Positions 55,252 through 63,742 of a stretch of 64,000 bases of DNA are shown one piece after another (positions within the stretch are counted from its first letter, which is position 1; every line of letters starts with the position of its first letter). Made by a program: the position numbers and the translations under genes. The DNA comes from Saccharicrinis sp963677655 (GTDB taxonomy: Bacteria > Bacteroidota > Bacteroidia > Bacteroidales > Marinilabiliaceae), in assembly GCA_963677655.1 (NCBI GenBank), contig OY782088.1, one strand, 5' to 3'. Under the pieces are notes generated by a model. The model saw nothing but the letters and a program-made list of their open reading frames with translations. It was not told the DNA's origin and did not search any database.

Positions 55252-55812
55252 TTAAAACAAACTTTTTACATCTACATTTACCCTCTCAACTTCAGGTATT
55301 ACAAAAACTTCTTTGCGCTGAAGATTCATCATTCCGGCAACAATATTTCTTGGAAAGGTCTGAATTCCATTGTTATATTCAGTAATTACAGCATTGTATG
55401 TTCTTCTTGCTGCCGAAATCTGCGACTCCACTTCATTTAATGTTCTTTGCAGATGGATAAAATTATCGCTGGCTTTAATATCAGGATAATTTTCAACTGC
55501 AACCATAATACTTTTCATCCCGGCTGAGATTTCATTATCCAACTTAACTTTTTCATCAGCAGATAGATTTCCCTGTGCTACTTTTGACCTTAACTCTGTT
55601 ACTTTTGTAAGCAGCTCTTTTTCATGAGATGCATATTGCTTAACTGTTGCCACCAAATTTGGAATTAAGTCATATCGCTTTTTTAGCTGTACATCCATTC
55701 CCCCAAAAGCATTATCTACTTCATTTCTTCTCTTTACTAATCCATTGTACATTATAACAATTAATACTACCAGTAGTAATATTAATCCAGCTGCTATTAT
55801 TATTGTGTTCAT
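55252..55812 (-). CDS. lemA: LemA family membrane protein
   Basis: The 186-residue protein has one N-terminal helix (about 4-24) and a four-helix cytoplasmic or periplasmic domain. Diagnostic text: LVKRRNEVDNAFGGMDVQLKKRYDLIPNLVATVKQYASHEKELL, then YPDIKASDNFIHLQRTLNEVESQISAARRTYN and YNNGIQTFPRNIVAGMM. LemA length is normally 180-200. The biochemical role of LemA is not established. It lies 10 bases after the preceding lipoprotein gene and 13 before the DUF3137 gene. Confidence 0.96.
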   Translation of the reverse strand: MNTIIIAAGLILLLVVLIVIMYNGLVKRRNEVDNAFGGMDVQLKKRYDLIPNLVATVKQYASHEKELLTKVTELRSKVAQGNLSADEKVKLDNEISAGMKSIMVAVENYPDIKASDNFIHLQRTLNEVESQISAARRTYNAVITEYNNGIQTFPRNIVAGMMNLQRKEVFVIPEVERVNVDVKSLF

Positions 55813-55822
55813 GATTTCGTCT

Positions 55823-56599
55823 TTATTTATTATTTTTTATATGTTTCAATACATCATTCTTTACATAACTTAAATCCCCAACAGTCCTTTTTATTTTCTT
55901 ATAAAAGATTCGAATCCCCATAAAGAAAATAAAGATCATTAATCCGATTACGAATATTGGGAATGCAATAGAAAACCAAATTGGAGGTTCAATTACATTA
56001 CCTGGTTTTTGTGCAGGTTCTGTGTAAATTCCTTCTGACTTCATCTGATCAATAGCTTCTTCGCGCAAAGCCGTAATACTATCCGTTTCTTTTTGTGACA
56101 CATCTGTTGTTTGATTGCCATAATTCAGGTCATCACCTTTTTTAAGCTTTGCTAACTCTTCATCAGATAATCCCAGAGCTTCAGTATTAATCTCTCCTAT
56201 TCTATCCTCAAGATTGTTTATGCAATTAACTAAGGCAAATGATTGATCCCTGCTTAAGTTTTTGCTTAACTGATCAACCCGAAGATGGCATTTTTCAATT
56301 TTCTTTTGGCTTAGCATAATCTTACCTGCAATCATAGCAACTTTTAAACCTTGAGTGATACTTAGTGAATCAGCTCCACTTTTCTCCTGGGCTATAGCAA
56401 ATTTGGTTGCTTTTTGCATATACTCTCTACAATCATTTACTGCCTCAGTCATATCTTCAATTACCTCAACAGCTTCTTTATTATCTTTTAATTGTGGAGG
56501 GATTTCAACTGTAACTTTCTCAATATTTGATGAACATCCTACAGAAATTGCTATAATGACGATAATCATCATTGGCAATAAAAAATATTTTTGTCTCAT
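55823..56599 (-). CDS. Hypothetical lipoprotein with C-terminal membrane helix
   Basis: The 258-residue protein has a lipoprotein signal (MMIIVIIAISVGC) and an alpha-helical domain (about 28-150), followed by a linker and a second hydrophobic segment (about 208-230, IWFSIAFPIFVIGLMIFIFFMGI) and a basic tail. The lipid anchor plus a late transmembrane helix would tie two membranes or fold back on one; unusual either way. The helical domain is related to the lipoprotein at 60606-61073 (VEIP..L..N.EAV..IE, then MIAGKIMLSQ against IGIGFMSKM). It immediately precedes lemA. Confidence 0.78.
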   Translation of the reverse strand: MRQKYFLLPMMIIVIIAISVGCSSNIEKVTVEIPPQLKDNKEAVEVIEDMTEAVNDCREYMQKATKFAIAQEKSGADSLSITQGLKVAMIAGKIMLSQKKIEKCHLRVDQLSKNLSRDQSFALVNCINNLEDRIGEINTEALGLSDEELAKLKKGDDLNYGNQTTDVSQKETDSITALREEAIDQMKSEGIYTEPAQKPGNVIEPPIWFSIAFPIFVIGLMIFIFFMGIRIFYKKIKRTVGDLSYVKNDVLKHIKNNK

Positions 56600-56662
56600 A
56601 ATTAGTGGGATTACAGAGTATTTGAATTACACAAAATCAATCTGTGATACCCTGATGTTTAG

Positions 56663-59254
56663 CTAGTTTGTTTTAATAATTTTTTGAATTACCTCTCCGT
56701 TATTGGTTTTAATCTTTACTAAAAAAACTCCGTTAACTAAGTCGGAAATATTTATATGATCAACAGCTTGCAACTTCTTTAACAATAAGCCATTCATGCT
56801 ATAAATACTCATATCCATAATTAATTGATCTGTTTCTATATAAACAAGATCCTTTACTGGATTAGGATAAATTGTAACATTACAATTATCTAATACATCT
56901 ATATTTGTTGCCGGATTTGCAACCCATGGCGTAAATATTACTTCACCATAACTGGAATATTCATTGTCATCGTAAATTTTTGCATCAATTTCTTCGGCAT
57001 TTTCGCTATCCCAAATATTCTTAATGGCCTTTATTTTTGAACTGATTCTATTTTCAATATGATATGAATCGTTACTAGTAAATGTATTATTTCCAATACT
57101 ATCCGTATCATTTTGTCCTAGTAATAATAGTTTGCTATAGTTTGTAACTCCGGTATTATTATTTGAAAAATCTGATTCAGTTATATAAGCTCCACACCCA
57201 GTATAACAACCGATTTCGTTGTAATAAAATTCACAGGCTTTTATTCTACATATCGAATCATTATTAGAACCTTGTATTAATAATCCCTTTGAAGAATTTG
57301 TAAAACTGCTGTTTGAAATCTCTGCTTTTCCCTGATAAATTTTCGCTCCTGCTTCTAAGCTATACTCAAAGGAACAACTATCAATTTCCACATTATATAA
57401 ATTACTAACAGATAACATTGAAGCACTTGAACCATATCCTCCATAGGCGAATACACAATTTTTAAACACTGCCGTATCATTACTACAACTAACACCTTCC
57501 CAATCTCCTGCCAAAGGTTCTTTATCATCACCATCTTCGCGAGTATCATTAATATAACGATCATCGTTAATTGAAGTAAATACAATCGGATTGGCCACTG
57601 TGCCTGCTGCAATAATTCCTTGATGTTCAATTCCTGAATTTCCTGTATAAATCTTTGCTTTGTATCCTATGTTTGAATAGGATTCTGTAGCATAAAACTT
57701 ACATACAGTTCCTGGTTTAATAGTTAGTAAAGGATAAGTTACCATTGCATTTTCGATAACATACGGCAATGTTATAGGATTAAATAAAGTACTTGCCCCA
57801 TTAGTTGAAATACTATTTATAGTGATTCCATTTATAGCATTACCAGATGCACTATTGTTTGTCCAGGGTTTGTTTATCAATGTTGAATTGGCATAAATAG
57901 CATTTGATGTATTATTATTAATTTCATTATCCTGAATTAGAGGTGCTGAATGATAATTTGTTGATATTCCGTTTCCTCCATTATGATGAATAGTGTTATT
58001 TGTTATTATCGCCTCACAAGCCTCTGCTGTAACAGAAATACCATCATTTGTATTATATGAAATATCAGAGTTAGTAATTGTTATGGTTGAATTTGATGCA
58101 ATACCAACATGATTAGATTCAGTAATCAAACAAGATTCTACCCATCCGCTTGCTCCATTTTGAAACTCTAAAGTCGGATATGTGGTTCCTCCATATTTTA
58201 TATGCGTATGACTAAGTTCTGCATGTCCATTCAGTATTTTTATATATCCCCAATCACCTCTTGATGCACCAGTTGCAGTTCCATCATTATTGGTATCACC
58301 ACCTACTGTATCATCATAAATCGAAGTAAAAATTACAGGATTATCTTCAGTTCCATGAGTAATAATTGACCCATATTCACCCCCTCCTTTTGCTCCTGTG
58401 TACAGATAAGCCCTATACCCAATATTTGCAAACGATTCTGTTGTTGAAAACTTAAGAATTGTACCTTCATAAATGTTTAGTGGAAAATATGTTACCTGAT
58501 TATCTTCCAGTACATAAGGTATTCCGTCGTTATTATATAAACTACATGGATCACTTGTTGAAAAACAATCGTTACCCCGAATAACAAATCCATTGGTTCC
58601 ATTATTGGTCATAGTATTACCGGTAAAATTACTGGTAATATGAACAGTTCTCATAAAAACTGCATGCGAATTATTATTGGTAAATGCATTGTTGGTTATA
58701 TACGGATGGCCACCAGAAACAAAAAGTCCATAAAAAGCATTGTTATTAAACGAACAATGATCAACTGAAATTTCAGATCCATTTATTTCAAGACCAGATG
58801 AAGCCGAATGTTTAAACGAACAATTACTTACTGTACCCTGAGCTCCTTGCATAAAAGTAAGCATGGCATCTTCTCCTATATTTCGGGTTCCTCCTCCATA
58901 TTGAAATATACAATTTGAGAATGACGATTCAGGACCTGTTCCCCATAATGCATTTTGATAAATGGCATCCCAATCACCCGGTTGTGGATCAGATGATGCT
59001 GAAGTAAATATAATGGGCAGTCCCTCTGATCCGTTTGCTAACAACTTACCATGTAGTGTGAATTTTGTACCAGGACTAAATGCCACTACTGTTCCAGGCA
59101 TAATTGTAATCGTACTGTCTTTGGCAAGAGTAACATCTTTGGTAATATATACTGTACCACTCCATACTCCTTGATATAAATTGCCTTCCAAAGCATAAAT
59201 ATTAATGGAGCCCAGTATCAAAACTATTGTGATAATTAATTTCTTTATTTGCAT
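56663..59254 (-). CDS. T9SS-secreted right-handed beta-helix protein with internal triplication
   Basis: The 863-residue protein has a signal peptide (to about IYA, residue 22) and a C-terminal type IX sorting domain (about 785-863, NVTIYPNPVKDLVYIETD, SMNGLLLKKL, LVNGVFLVKIKTNNGEVIQK). Between them are beta-helix coils (NNAFYGLFVSGGHPYITNNAFTNNN, TNNTIHHNGGNGIS). Three related modules start near residues 31, 243 and 505, each with a PGT..F segment, a GTxxNPIxFTS or equivalent, and GDW. T9SS cargo of this type is exported to or beyond the cell surface. No catalytic set is apparent, so it may be structural or adhesive. Confidence 0.9.
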   Translation of the reverse strand: MQIKKLIITIVLILGSINIYALEGNLYQGVWSGTVYITKDVTLAKDSTITIMPGTVVAFSPGTKFTLHGKLLANGSEGLPIIFTSASSDPQPGDWDAIYQNALWGTGPESSFSNCIFQYGGGTRNIGEDAMLTFMQGAQGTVSNCSFKHSASSGLEINGSEISVDHCSFNNNAFYGLFVSGGHPYITNNAFTNNNSHAVFMRTVHITSNFTGNTMTNNGTNGFVIRGNDCFSTSDPCSLYNNDGIPYVLEDNQVTYFPLNIYEGTILKFSTTESFANIGYRAYLYTGAKGGGEYGSIITHGTEDNPVIFTSIYDDTVGGDTNNDGTATGASRGDWGYIKILNGHAELSHTHIKYGGTTYPTLEFQNGASGWVESCLITESNHVGIASNSTITITNSDISYNTNDGISVTAEACEAIITNNTIHHNGGNGISTNYHSAPLIQDNEINNNTSNAIYANSTLINKPWTNNSASGNAINGITINSISTNGASTLFNPITLPYVIENAMVTYPLLTIKPGTVCKFYATESYSNIGYKAKIYTGNSGIEHQGIIAAGTVANPIVFTSINDDRYINDTREDGDDKEPLAGDWEGVSCSNDTAVFKNCVFAYGGYGSSASMLSVSNLYNVEIDSCSFEYSLEAGAKIYQGKAEISNSSFTNSSKGLLIQGSNNDSICRIKACEFYYNEIGCYTGCGAYITESDFSNNNTGVTNYSKLLLLGQNDTDSIGNNTFTSNDSYHIENRISSKIKAIKNIWDSENAEEIDAKIYDDNEYSSYGEVIFTPWVANPATNIDVLDNCNVTIYPNPVKDLVYIETDQLIMDMSIYSMNGLLLKKLQAVDHINISDLVNGVFLVKIKTNNGEVIQKIIKTN

Positions 59255-59286
59255 AGCTCATCCCTTTAAAATATATATTCTTTGTT

Positions 59287-60558
59287 TTAAATTTTTACAA
59301 ACTCAACTCTACGATTATTAGCTTTTCCCTCTGCAGTAGTATTATTATCTATTGGTTTACTTTCTCCATAACCTTTAGATGATAGTCGGTCTTTAGTAAT
59401 TCCCATTTCAATCAAACGATCCATAACAGCTTTAGCTCGTTGTTCTGACAAGCTTTGATTTTTCGTATCATCCCCATCGCTATCAGTATGCCCTTCAACG
59501 CTAAATTTTAAATCTGGCTGCTTTTGCATTAACTGGAAAATTTTATTGATAGGTCCCATACTTTCAGGCTTAAGAGTTGCCTTATTAATGTCAAATCGAA
59601 TACCGTTACAAATAATTTTACCTTCACTTAATACCCTATCATAATATTTTACACCGCCTTTTGCAATACGTACATTTTTTACAAAAAAAGCCTGATTTTT
59701 GGCTGCACTCGCAAAATAAGGATAGATCGTAAAGCCCGAAGGATTATGTTCGTAATGTGGGACATTAATTAATCGCGTATCATCCAGATATACCTTCAAT
59801 TTTCCTTTGGTAAAAGCAAGTGACACATGAGTCCAACATCCATTTTCGTAATATGCATAATCGCGATCAGGATGTTCAACATAATTTCCATCAGGGGTAC
59901 TAACACGGATGGGAGTAACTTCAAATTCCTGGCTCTCAGAAACTCTTTGATTCTTTTGATCTGTAAGGTAGAATGATAATCTATTTCCATCTTTTGGTGT
60001 ATAGTAATCAAACTCTATTGTGAATACATCAGGCAAATAGTCTTCATTTGAGTTTTTAAGGTAAGGTATTATTTTACCTCCATCCAGAAACATCATTACT
60101 GTTTCTCCATTAACACTTGCTATTTCTACCTGACCACTAATAAGATCCCACCTGGAAGGAAACTCTCCATTTTCTTCCATCAAATCAGGCCCATCTGCAA
60201 AAATTACTTTGTCACCTGGTACAAAATCAAATTTTGACCAGCTTACCTCCATTTTCGGGGTAGTATCGGGTTTCGGTTGATCTTTATTACCTTCACTTGA
60301 CGATGTTTGTTCTGAAGAAGAATCCTTTACAATATCTTTTTGAGAGGACTTATTCTTTTTCTTCTTTTTAAATAAACTTCCAATCCCCTCTTCCAGTTTA
60401 TCAAAGCCTTCATCAACACCTTCTTCAATCTTTTGATTTGCTCGTCTTGTCCCTTGACGTTCTATTTCATCATTAGGATCAATTATTTGCGCATTTACAG
60501 AAAATATTAGTACAAAACTAAACAGAGTAAATAATAACAACTTATAATTTATCATCAC
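59287..60558 (-). CDS. OmpA-family protein with LamG-like domain
   Basis: The 423-residue protein has a signal peptide (to about VNA, residue 23) and a Lys/Ser-rich low-complexity stretch (about 45-95). A concanavalin/LamG-like sandwich follows (about 105-300, EFDYYTPKDGNRLSFYLTD, YENGCWTHVSLAFTKGKLKVYLDDTRL). The OmpA C-terminal domain (about 318-423) reads FSVEGHTDSDGDDTKNQSLSEQRAKAVMDRLIEMGI, GYGESKPIDNNTTAEGKANNRRVEFV, the peptidoglycan-binding consensus. It should anchor an envelope complex to the cell wall. It lies 32 bases before the T9SS beta-helix gene. Confidence 0.92.
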   Translation of the reverse strand: MMINYKLLLFTLFSFVLIFSVNAQIIDPNDEIERQGTRRANQKIEEGVDEGFDKLEEGIGSLFKKKKKNKSSQKDIVKDSSSEQTSSSEGNKDQPKPDTTPKMEVSWSKFDFVPGDKVIFADGPDLMEENGEFPSRWDLISGQVEIASVNGETVMMFLDGGKIIPYLKNSNEDYLPDVFTIEFDYYTPKDGNRLSFYLTDQKNQRVSESQEFEVTPIRVSTPDGNYVEHPDRDYAYYENGCWTHVSLAFTKGKLKVYLDDTRLINVPHYEHNPSGFTIYPYFASAAKNQAFFVKNVRIAKGGVKYYDRVLSEGKIICNGIRFDINKATLKPESMGPINKIFQLMQKQPDLKFSVEGHTDSDGDDTKNQSLSEQRAKAVMDRLIEMGITKDRLSSKGYGESKPIDNNTTAEGKANNRRVEFVKI

Positions 60559-60605
60559 ACATCATATTATAATGGTTATACAAACTACTTCTTATATCAA
60601 GGATC

Positions 60606-61073
60606 TTAATCCCTTTTACCATAATTTTCATACTTCTCTCCCAATTCTTCTATACGATTTTTAAAAGCCTGTCTGGCAACTTCAAAGGCTTGCAATTCTT
60701 CATCCGACAAACCATTTTCTATTGTATTTGCAGTAATTTCGAGCTGACTCATCTCTGATCCAAACTCAGCCATTTTAGACATAAATCCAATACCTATTTG
60801 GGCCAATTTCATCTTATCCATCATAGATAAATCAGATTCTTCTTTTCCTACATATTCTTCTGATTCTTGAAGCAGTTCTTCCAAAGTATCTGACCAATGG
60901 TTGATAACCATTTCAGAGCCTTCAATGAATTTTACTGCTTCCTGATTATTGGTTAGTTCTTCAGGAATTTCAACATTTAATGGAGCTAAATGATTTGATT
61001 CTTTATCGTTAGAACTACATGATGACATTATTATCAGGACAAGACCTATATATATAAATCTTAAATTTTTCAT
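60606..61073 (-). CDS. Small hypothetical lipoprotein
   Basis: The 155-residue protein has a lipoprotein signal (GLVLIIMSSC) and then an all-helical body. The opening after the Cys (LNVEIPEELTNNQEAVKFIEG) and MDKMKLAQIGIGFMSKM are related to the helical domain of the lipoprotein at 55823-56599, which has VTVEIPPQLKDNKEAVEVIED. It lacks the second membrane segment of that paralogue. It lies 12 bases after the duplicated-domain protein gene. Function unknown. Confidence 0.8.
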   Translation of the reverse strand: MKNLRFIYIGLVLIIMSSCSSNDKESNHLAPLNVEIPEELTNNQEAVKFIEGSEMVINHWSDTLEELLQESEEYVGKEESDLSMMDKMKLAQIGIGFMSKMAEFGSEMSQLEITANTIENGLSDEELQAFEVARQAFKNRIEELGEKYENYGKRD

Positions 61074-61085
61074 AATTATTAGTGT

Positions 61086-62189
61086 TTATTGTTTAACAAC
61101 TTTATTATCATAATAGAAAGAAGTAATCTTCCCTTCATTATTGGTTTCAAGAACAAATGCACATTTTTTATCAAAGAAATCCCTCCTCACAAAAAACCAC
61201 TTTCCTGCTTGTTTAAAATGTTCTTTTTTATCCTTATCAAAAGTTCCCAAAGGAGCAATAACATCTATAGCTTCTTCCACCGTTAAAGCGTCATCTTCGG
61301 TTAGCAAATCAAAATCGCTACTTATTGATGAAAAAAACAAATCTTTTTCTAACAGTTCGCGTGCACTATTAGCATGTTGAACTTGGTTATTGTACTTCAT
61401 TAAATAAAAGGCATTAGCATTTGAGTATCCTTCCTGAGTGAAAACTATTTTGCAGTTATAAAAATCTGCTGCAGAGAATTTCTCTACTAAGCGAGAACTC
61501 AATTTTTTATATTCAAAATGAAAATTTATCTCCTTACTAATACAATCACGTAAATAAGTGCTATCCTCAGAATTAACATGTGGCTTTTTATATCCCCATC
61601 GTATTTGATTTTCATATGAATCCACTATATCTTCTGGCACATTTAATCCTTGCAAATGCTTATGATATTTAATTAATTCTATTTTACCTTTAGACGAAAC
61701 CTGAATTTCAAATACATCATACTTGTCAAAAAAACGATCTCTAATGAAATACCATGAATTATCCACTTTAAAGACCTTTCTATCAGTATTCAGGTTATTC
61801 CAACTATCTACAACATTCATAATATCCTGAAATTTCAGGGCATCAGAACGATTAGTAATTCGGATTTTCTTTCCTAGAGAATTAATAAAGTCATCGGTAC
61901 ATACTAAATCCATAGATGAATGTACTTTCTTGAAAGTTGTTCCTGTTTTATAAAAGAAAAATTCAGTTGGGATACAAGATCCATCCCCCATTGTAAATTT
62001 CATGGTTGTACTATAAAACTCTATAGATGATATTGAATCTAAAACTTGACACGACAATCGATTTTGTTTGTAATCCAACTGATCGTACAAATAATTAGAT
62101 ATCATTGTACTATCATTTTGTTTTTGTGAATACCCTATAAATGTTATTAATAGGAATACTACAGAGATAAAATATCGTAGCATTTTCAA
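61086..62189 (-). CDS. Hypothetical secreted protein with two internal repeats
   Basis: The 367-residue protein has a signal peptide (to about GYSQ, residue 21). Two units of about 150 residues are visible, roughly 24-175 and 205-360: each has an opening helix, a strand pair (IEFYSTTMKFTMGDGS, then DFYNCKIVFTQEGYS), an acidic/central segment, and a matching end (DNSWYFIRDRFFDKYDVFEIQVSSKGKI, then AGKWFFVRRDFFDKKCAFVLETNNEGKI). This is an internal duplication. No family is recognised. It lies 65 bases after the LytTR gene in the same orientation. Confidence 0.8.
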   Translation of the reverse strand: MKMLRYFISVVFLLITFIGYSQKQNDSTMISNYLYDQLDYKQNRLSCQVLDSISSIEFYSTTMKFTMGDGSCIPTEFFFYKTGTTFKKVHSSMDLVCTDDFINSLGKKIRITNRSDALKFQDIMNVVDSWNNLNTDRKVFKVDNSWYFIRDRFFDKYDVFEIQVSSKGKIELIKYHKHLQGLNVPEDIVDSYENQIRWGYKKPHVNSEDSTYLRDCISKEINFHFEYKKLSSRLVEKFSAADFYNCKIVFTQEGYSNANAFYLMKYNNQVQHANSARELLEKDLFFSSISSDFDLLTEDDALTVEEAIDVIAPLGTFDKDKKEHFKQAGKWFFVRRDFFDKKCAFVLETNNEGKITSFYYDNKVVKQ

Positions 62190-62254
62190 TATTTTTAATT
62201 ATTATCTGAGGAATGAATCATATATAACTAGTCTTCGATCTGTTAGCTTAAACA

Positions 62255-62596
62255 TTAAATACAAACTTGATGAGTGTTATTTATTCGTTTTCTTAGTTGC
62301 TTTAATCTTTTCTTGGAAACCGGAATTGAGAAATCGCCATTCATTTCAGCATAACAGTTTCTATGCGTATGCAGACTCTTAACATGTTTCATATTAATTA
62401 TAAATGATCTGTGAGGGAACATAAAAGACTCTTCCCCTAAATCCTTAAAAATTTCCATGAGCGTTAATCGAATGCATATAACCTCATTATCTAACAAATA
62501 AATTCTAACCAGTCCATTCTTAACCTCACAAAAAATGATTTCTTCTTTTGAAAGTATATGACAGTATTTAGACGTATTAATGATTAATTTATCCAT
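62255..62596 (-). CDS. Stand-alone LytTR DNA-binding protein
   Basis: I start at the ATG at 62596 (MDKLIINTSKYC), giving 113 residues; the longer frame begins at a GTG. The whole protein is a LytTR domain: IIFCEVKNGLVRIYLLDNEVICIRLTLMEIFKDLG followed by FMFPHRSFIINMKHVKSLHTHRNCYAEMNGDFSIPVSKKRLKQLRKRI. There is no receiver domain, so it is not a conventional response regulator. It is the first gene of the minus-strand envelope run and is a good candidate for its regulator. Such proteins bind direct repeats; none was confirmed here. Confidence 0.88.
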   Translation of the reverse strand: MDKLIINTSKYCHILSKEEIIFCEVKNGLVRIYLLDNEVICIRLTLMEIFKDLGEESFMFPHRSFIINMKHVKSLHTHRNCYAEMNGDFSIPVSKKRLKQLRKRINNTHQVCI

Positions 62597-62649
62597 ACGA
62601 AAGCCCACTCTATATTTTTGAGATCAACTTCAATTCTCATTCATTATAA

Positions 62650-62727
62650 AGAATAGCCCTGGTTTTTCTTTTAAACTATATGATCAATTAACGGCATTTA
62701 TATTATAAACAAATATGACCAGGGCTA
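62650..62727 (-). terminator. Long-loop hairpin after the FISUMP lipoprotein gene
   Basis: TAGCCCTGGT (62654-62663) pairs perfectly with ACCAGGGCTA (62718-62727), with a 54-base loop. On the minus strand it ends in TATTCTTTATAA. The long loop is unusual, but the stem lies 10 bases after the stop. Confidence 0.6.
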
Positions 62728-62737
62728 TAATATTTAA

Positions 62738-63742
62738 TTAATCTTTAATGCATCTTACTGAATATCCCAATGTAGCTGGAGAAGTACTTTCATCTGAGAT
62801 TTCATTTGTAGATTTCCCCAGATATCTCGACCACCCCATTAAGTTTCCACTTAAAGAGGTTGTTTCTTCACTAAACCAAAAGTTTGTTTTATATCCAAAA
62901 CCTGAGAATCCACCAGAAGCAGTACAACAACCAGCCGCTACAGCCGAAAAACCAGATTCATTTGTACCCTCATTATCTGCAGTTATCAACGTACTGTTCC
63001 AATATGTATTCCCAAGGGATTTAAGCTTTCCTCCTGCCTCATCGTGGCCTCCAAGATAATCCATTAACTCACGAAACTCCTCGCGACTTGGAATATGCCA
63101 TCCTTCCGGCGCAATATTTCGAGAATCATTCACCGAATAGAAATTATATAACAAACCATAATCAGCATCACTATTAGCATCATTATTTGGAAAACAATAT
63201 GCTCCCTGTTCTAAATCAACCCAAGTATTGCCTCCATTAACCAAGCGAATATCCTCACCATTTCTATAATGCTTTACCTTAAGATTTTCTGCCATCCAAA
63301 CCTGATTTCCTATTTGAATGGTTTTATATGTATTTCCATCAACATCAGTAGTTGAACCATATTCCAAATCTTTTATTTCCACATTAAGTTCATATGTTTC
63401 AATCTTAACATCTTGATTAAAAGCAACCACTTTTAAGATATAAGAGCCAGCGCTAAATCCCGTAGTATTAATGGAAAAGGTTTGTGGGAAATAATCGAAA
63501 TATTCAATTTCATTATCATCAAAAGTAATGACTGCCGATGTCACATTTGAATTTTCAATGTTTAGCTCTAAACCAAGCACTGCACCAGGTGTAATATTTG
63601 TGTTCTCGTCTATTCCACTAACCACAACATTTACTTTCTGATCCGATTCACCAGTATCATCATCTTTGCTACAATTCACAAGTAAAATTGTTAAAATGAC
63701 AACCATTGTCATTTTTAAACTTCTTAAATTTCTCTGTTTCAT
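62738..63742 (-). CDS. FISUMP-domain lipoprotein
   Basis: I start at the Met at 63742 (MKQRNLRSLKMTMVVILTILLVNC, lipoprotein signal); the longer frame starts at a TTG. An Ig-like region (about 35-125) precedes the Fibrobacter-succinogenes-major-paralogous domain: VDGNTYKTIQIGNQVWMAENLKVKHYRNGEDI, then GLLYNFYSVNDSRNIAPEGWHIPSREEFRELMDYLGG and WSRYLGKSTNEIS..STSPATLGYSVRCIKD. The domain is common in secreted Bacteroidota proteins and resembles formylglycine-enzyme/C-type-lectin-like folds; its role is unknown. It is followed by a hairpin and then the LytTR gene. Confidence 0.9.
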   Translation of the reverse strand: MKQRNLRSLKMTMVVILTILLVNCSKDDDTGESDQKVNVVVSGIDENTNITPGAVLGLELNIENSNVTSAVITFDDNEIEYFDYFPQTFSINTTGFSAGSYILKVVAFNQDVKIETYELNVEIKDLEYGSTTDVDGNTYKTIQIGNQVWMAENLKVKHYRNGEDIRLVNGGNTWVDLEQGAYCFPNNDANSDADYGLLYNFYSVNDSRNIAPEGWHIPSREEFRELMDYLGGHDEAGGKLKSLGNTYWNSTLITADNEGTNESGFSAVAAGCCTASGGFSGFGYKTNFWFSEETTSLSGNLMGWSRYLGKSTNEISDESTSPATLGYSVRCIKD

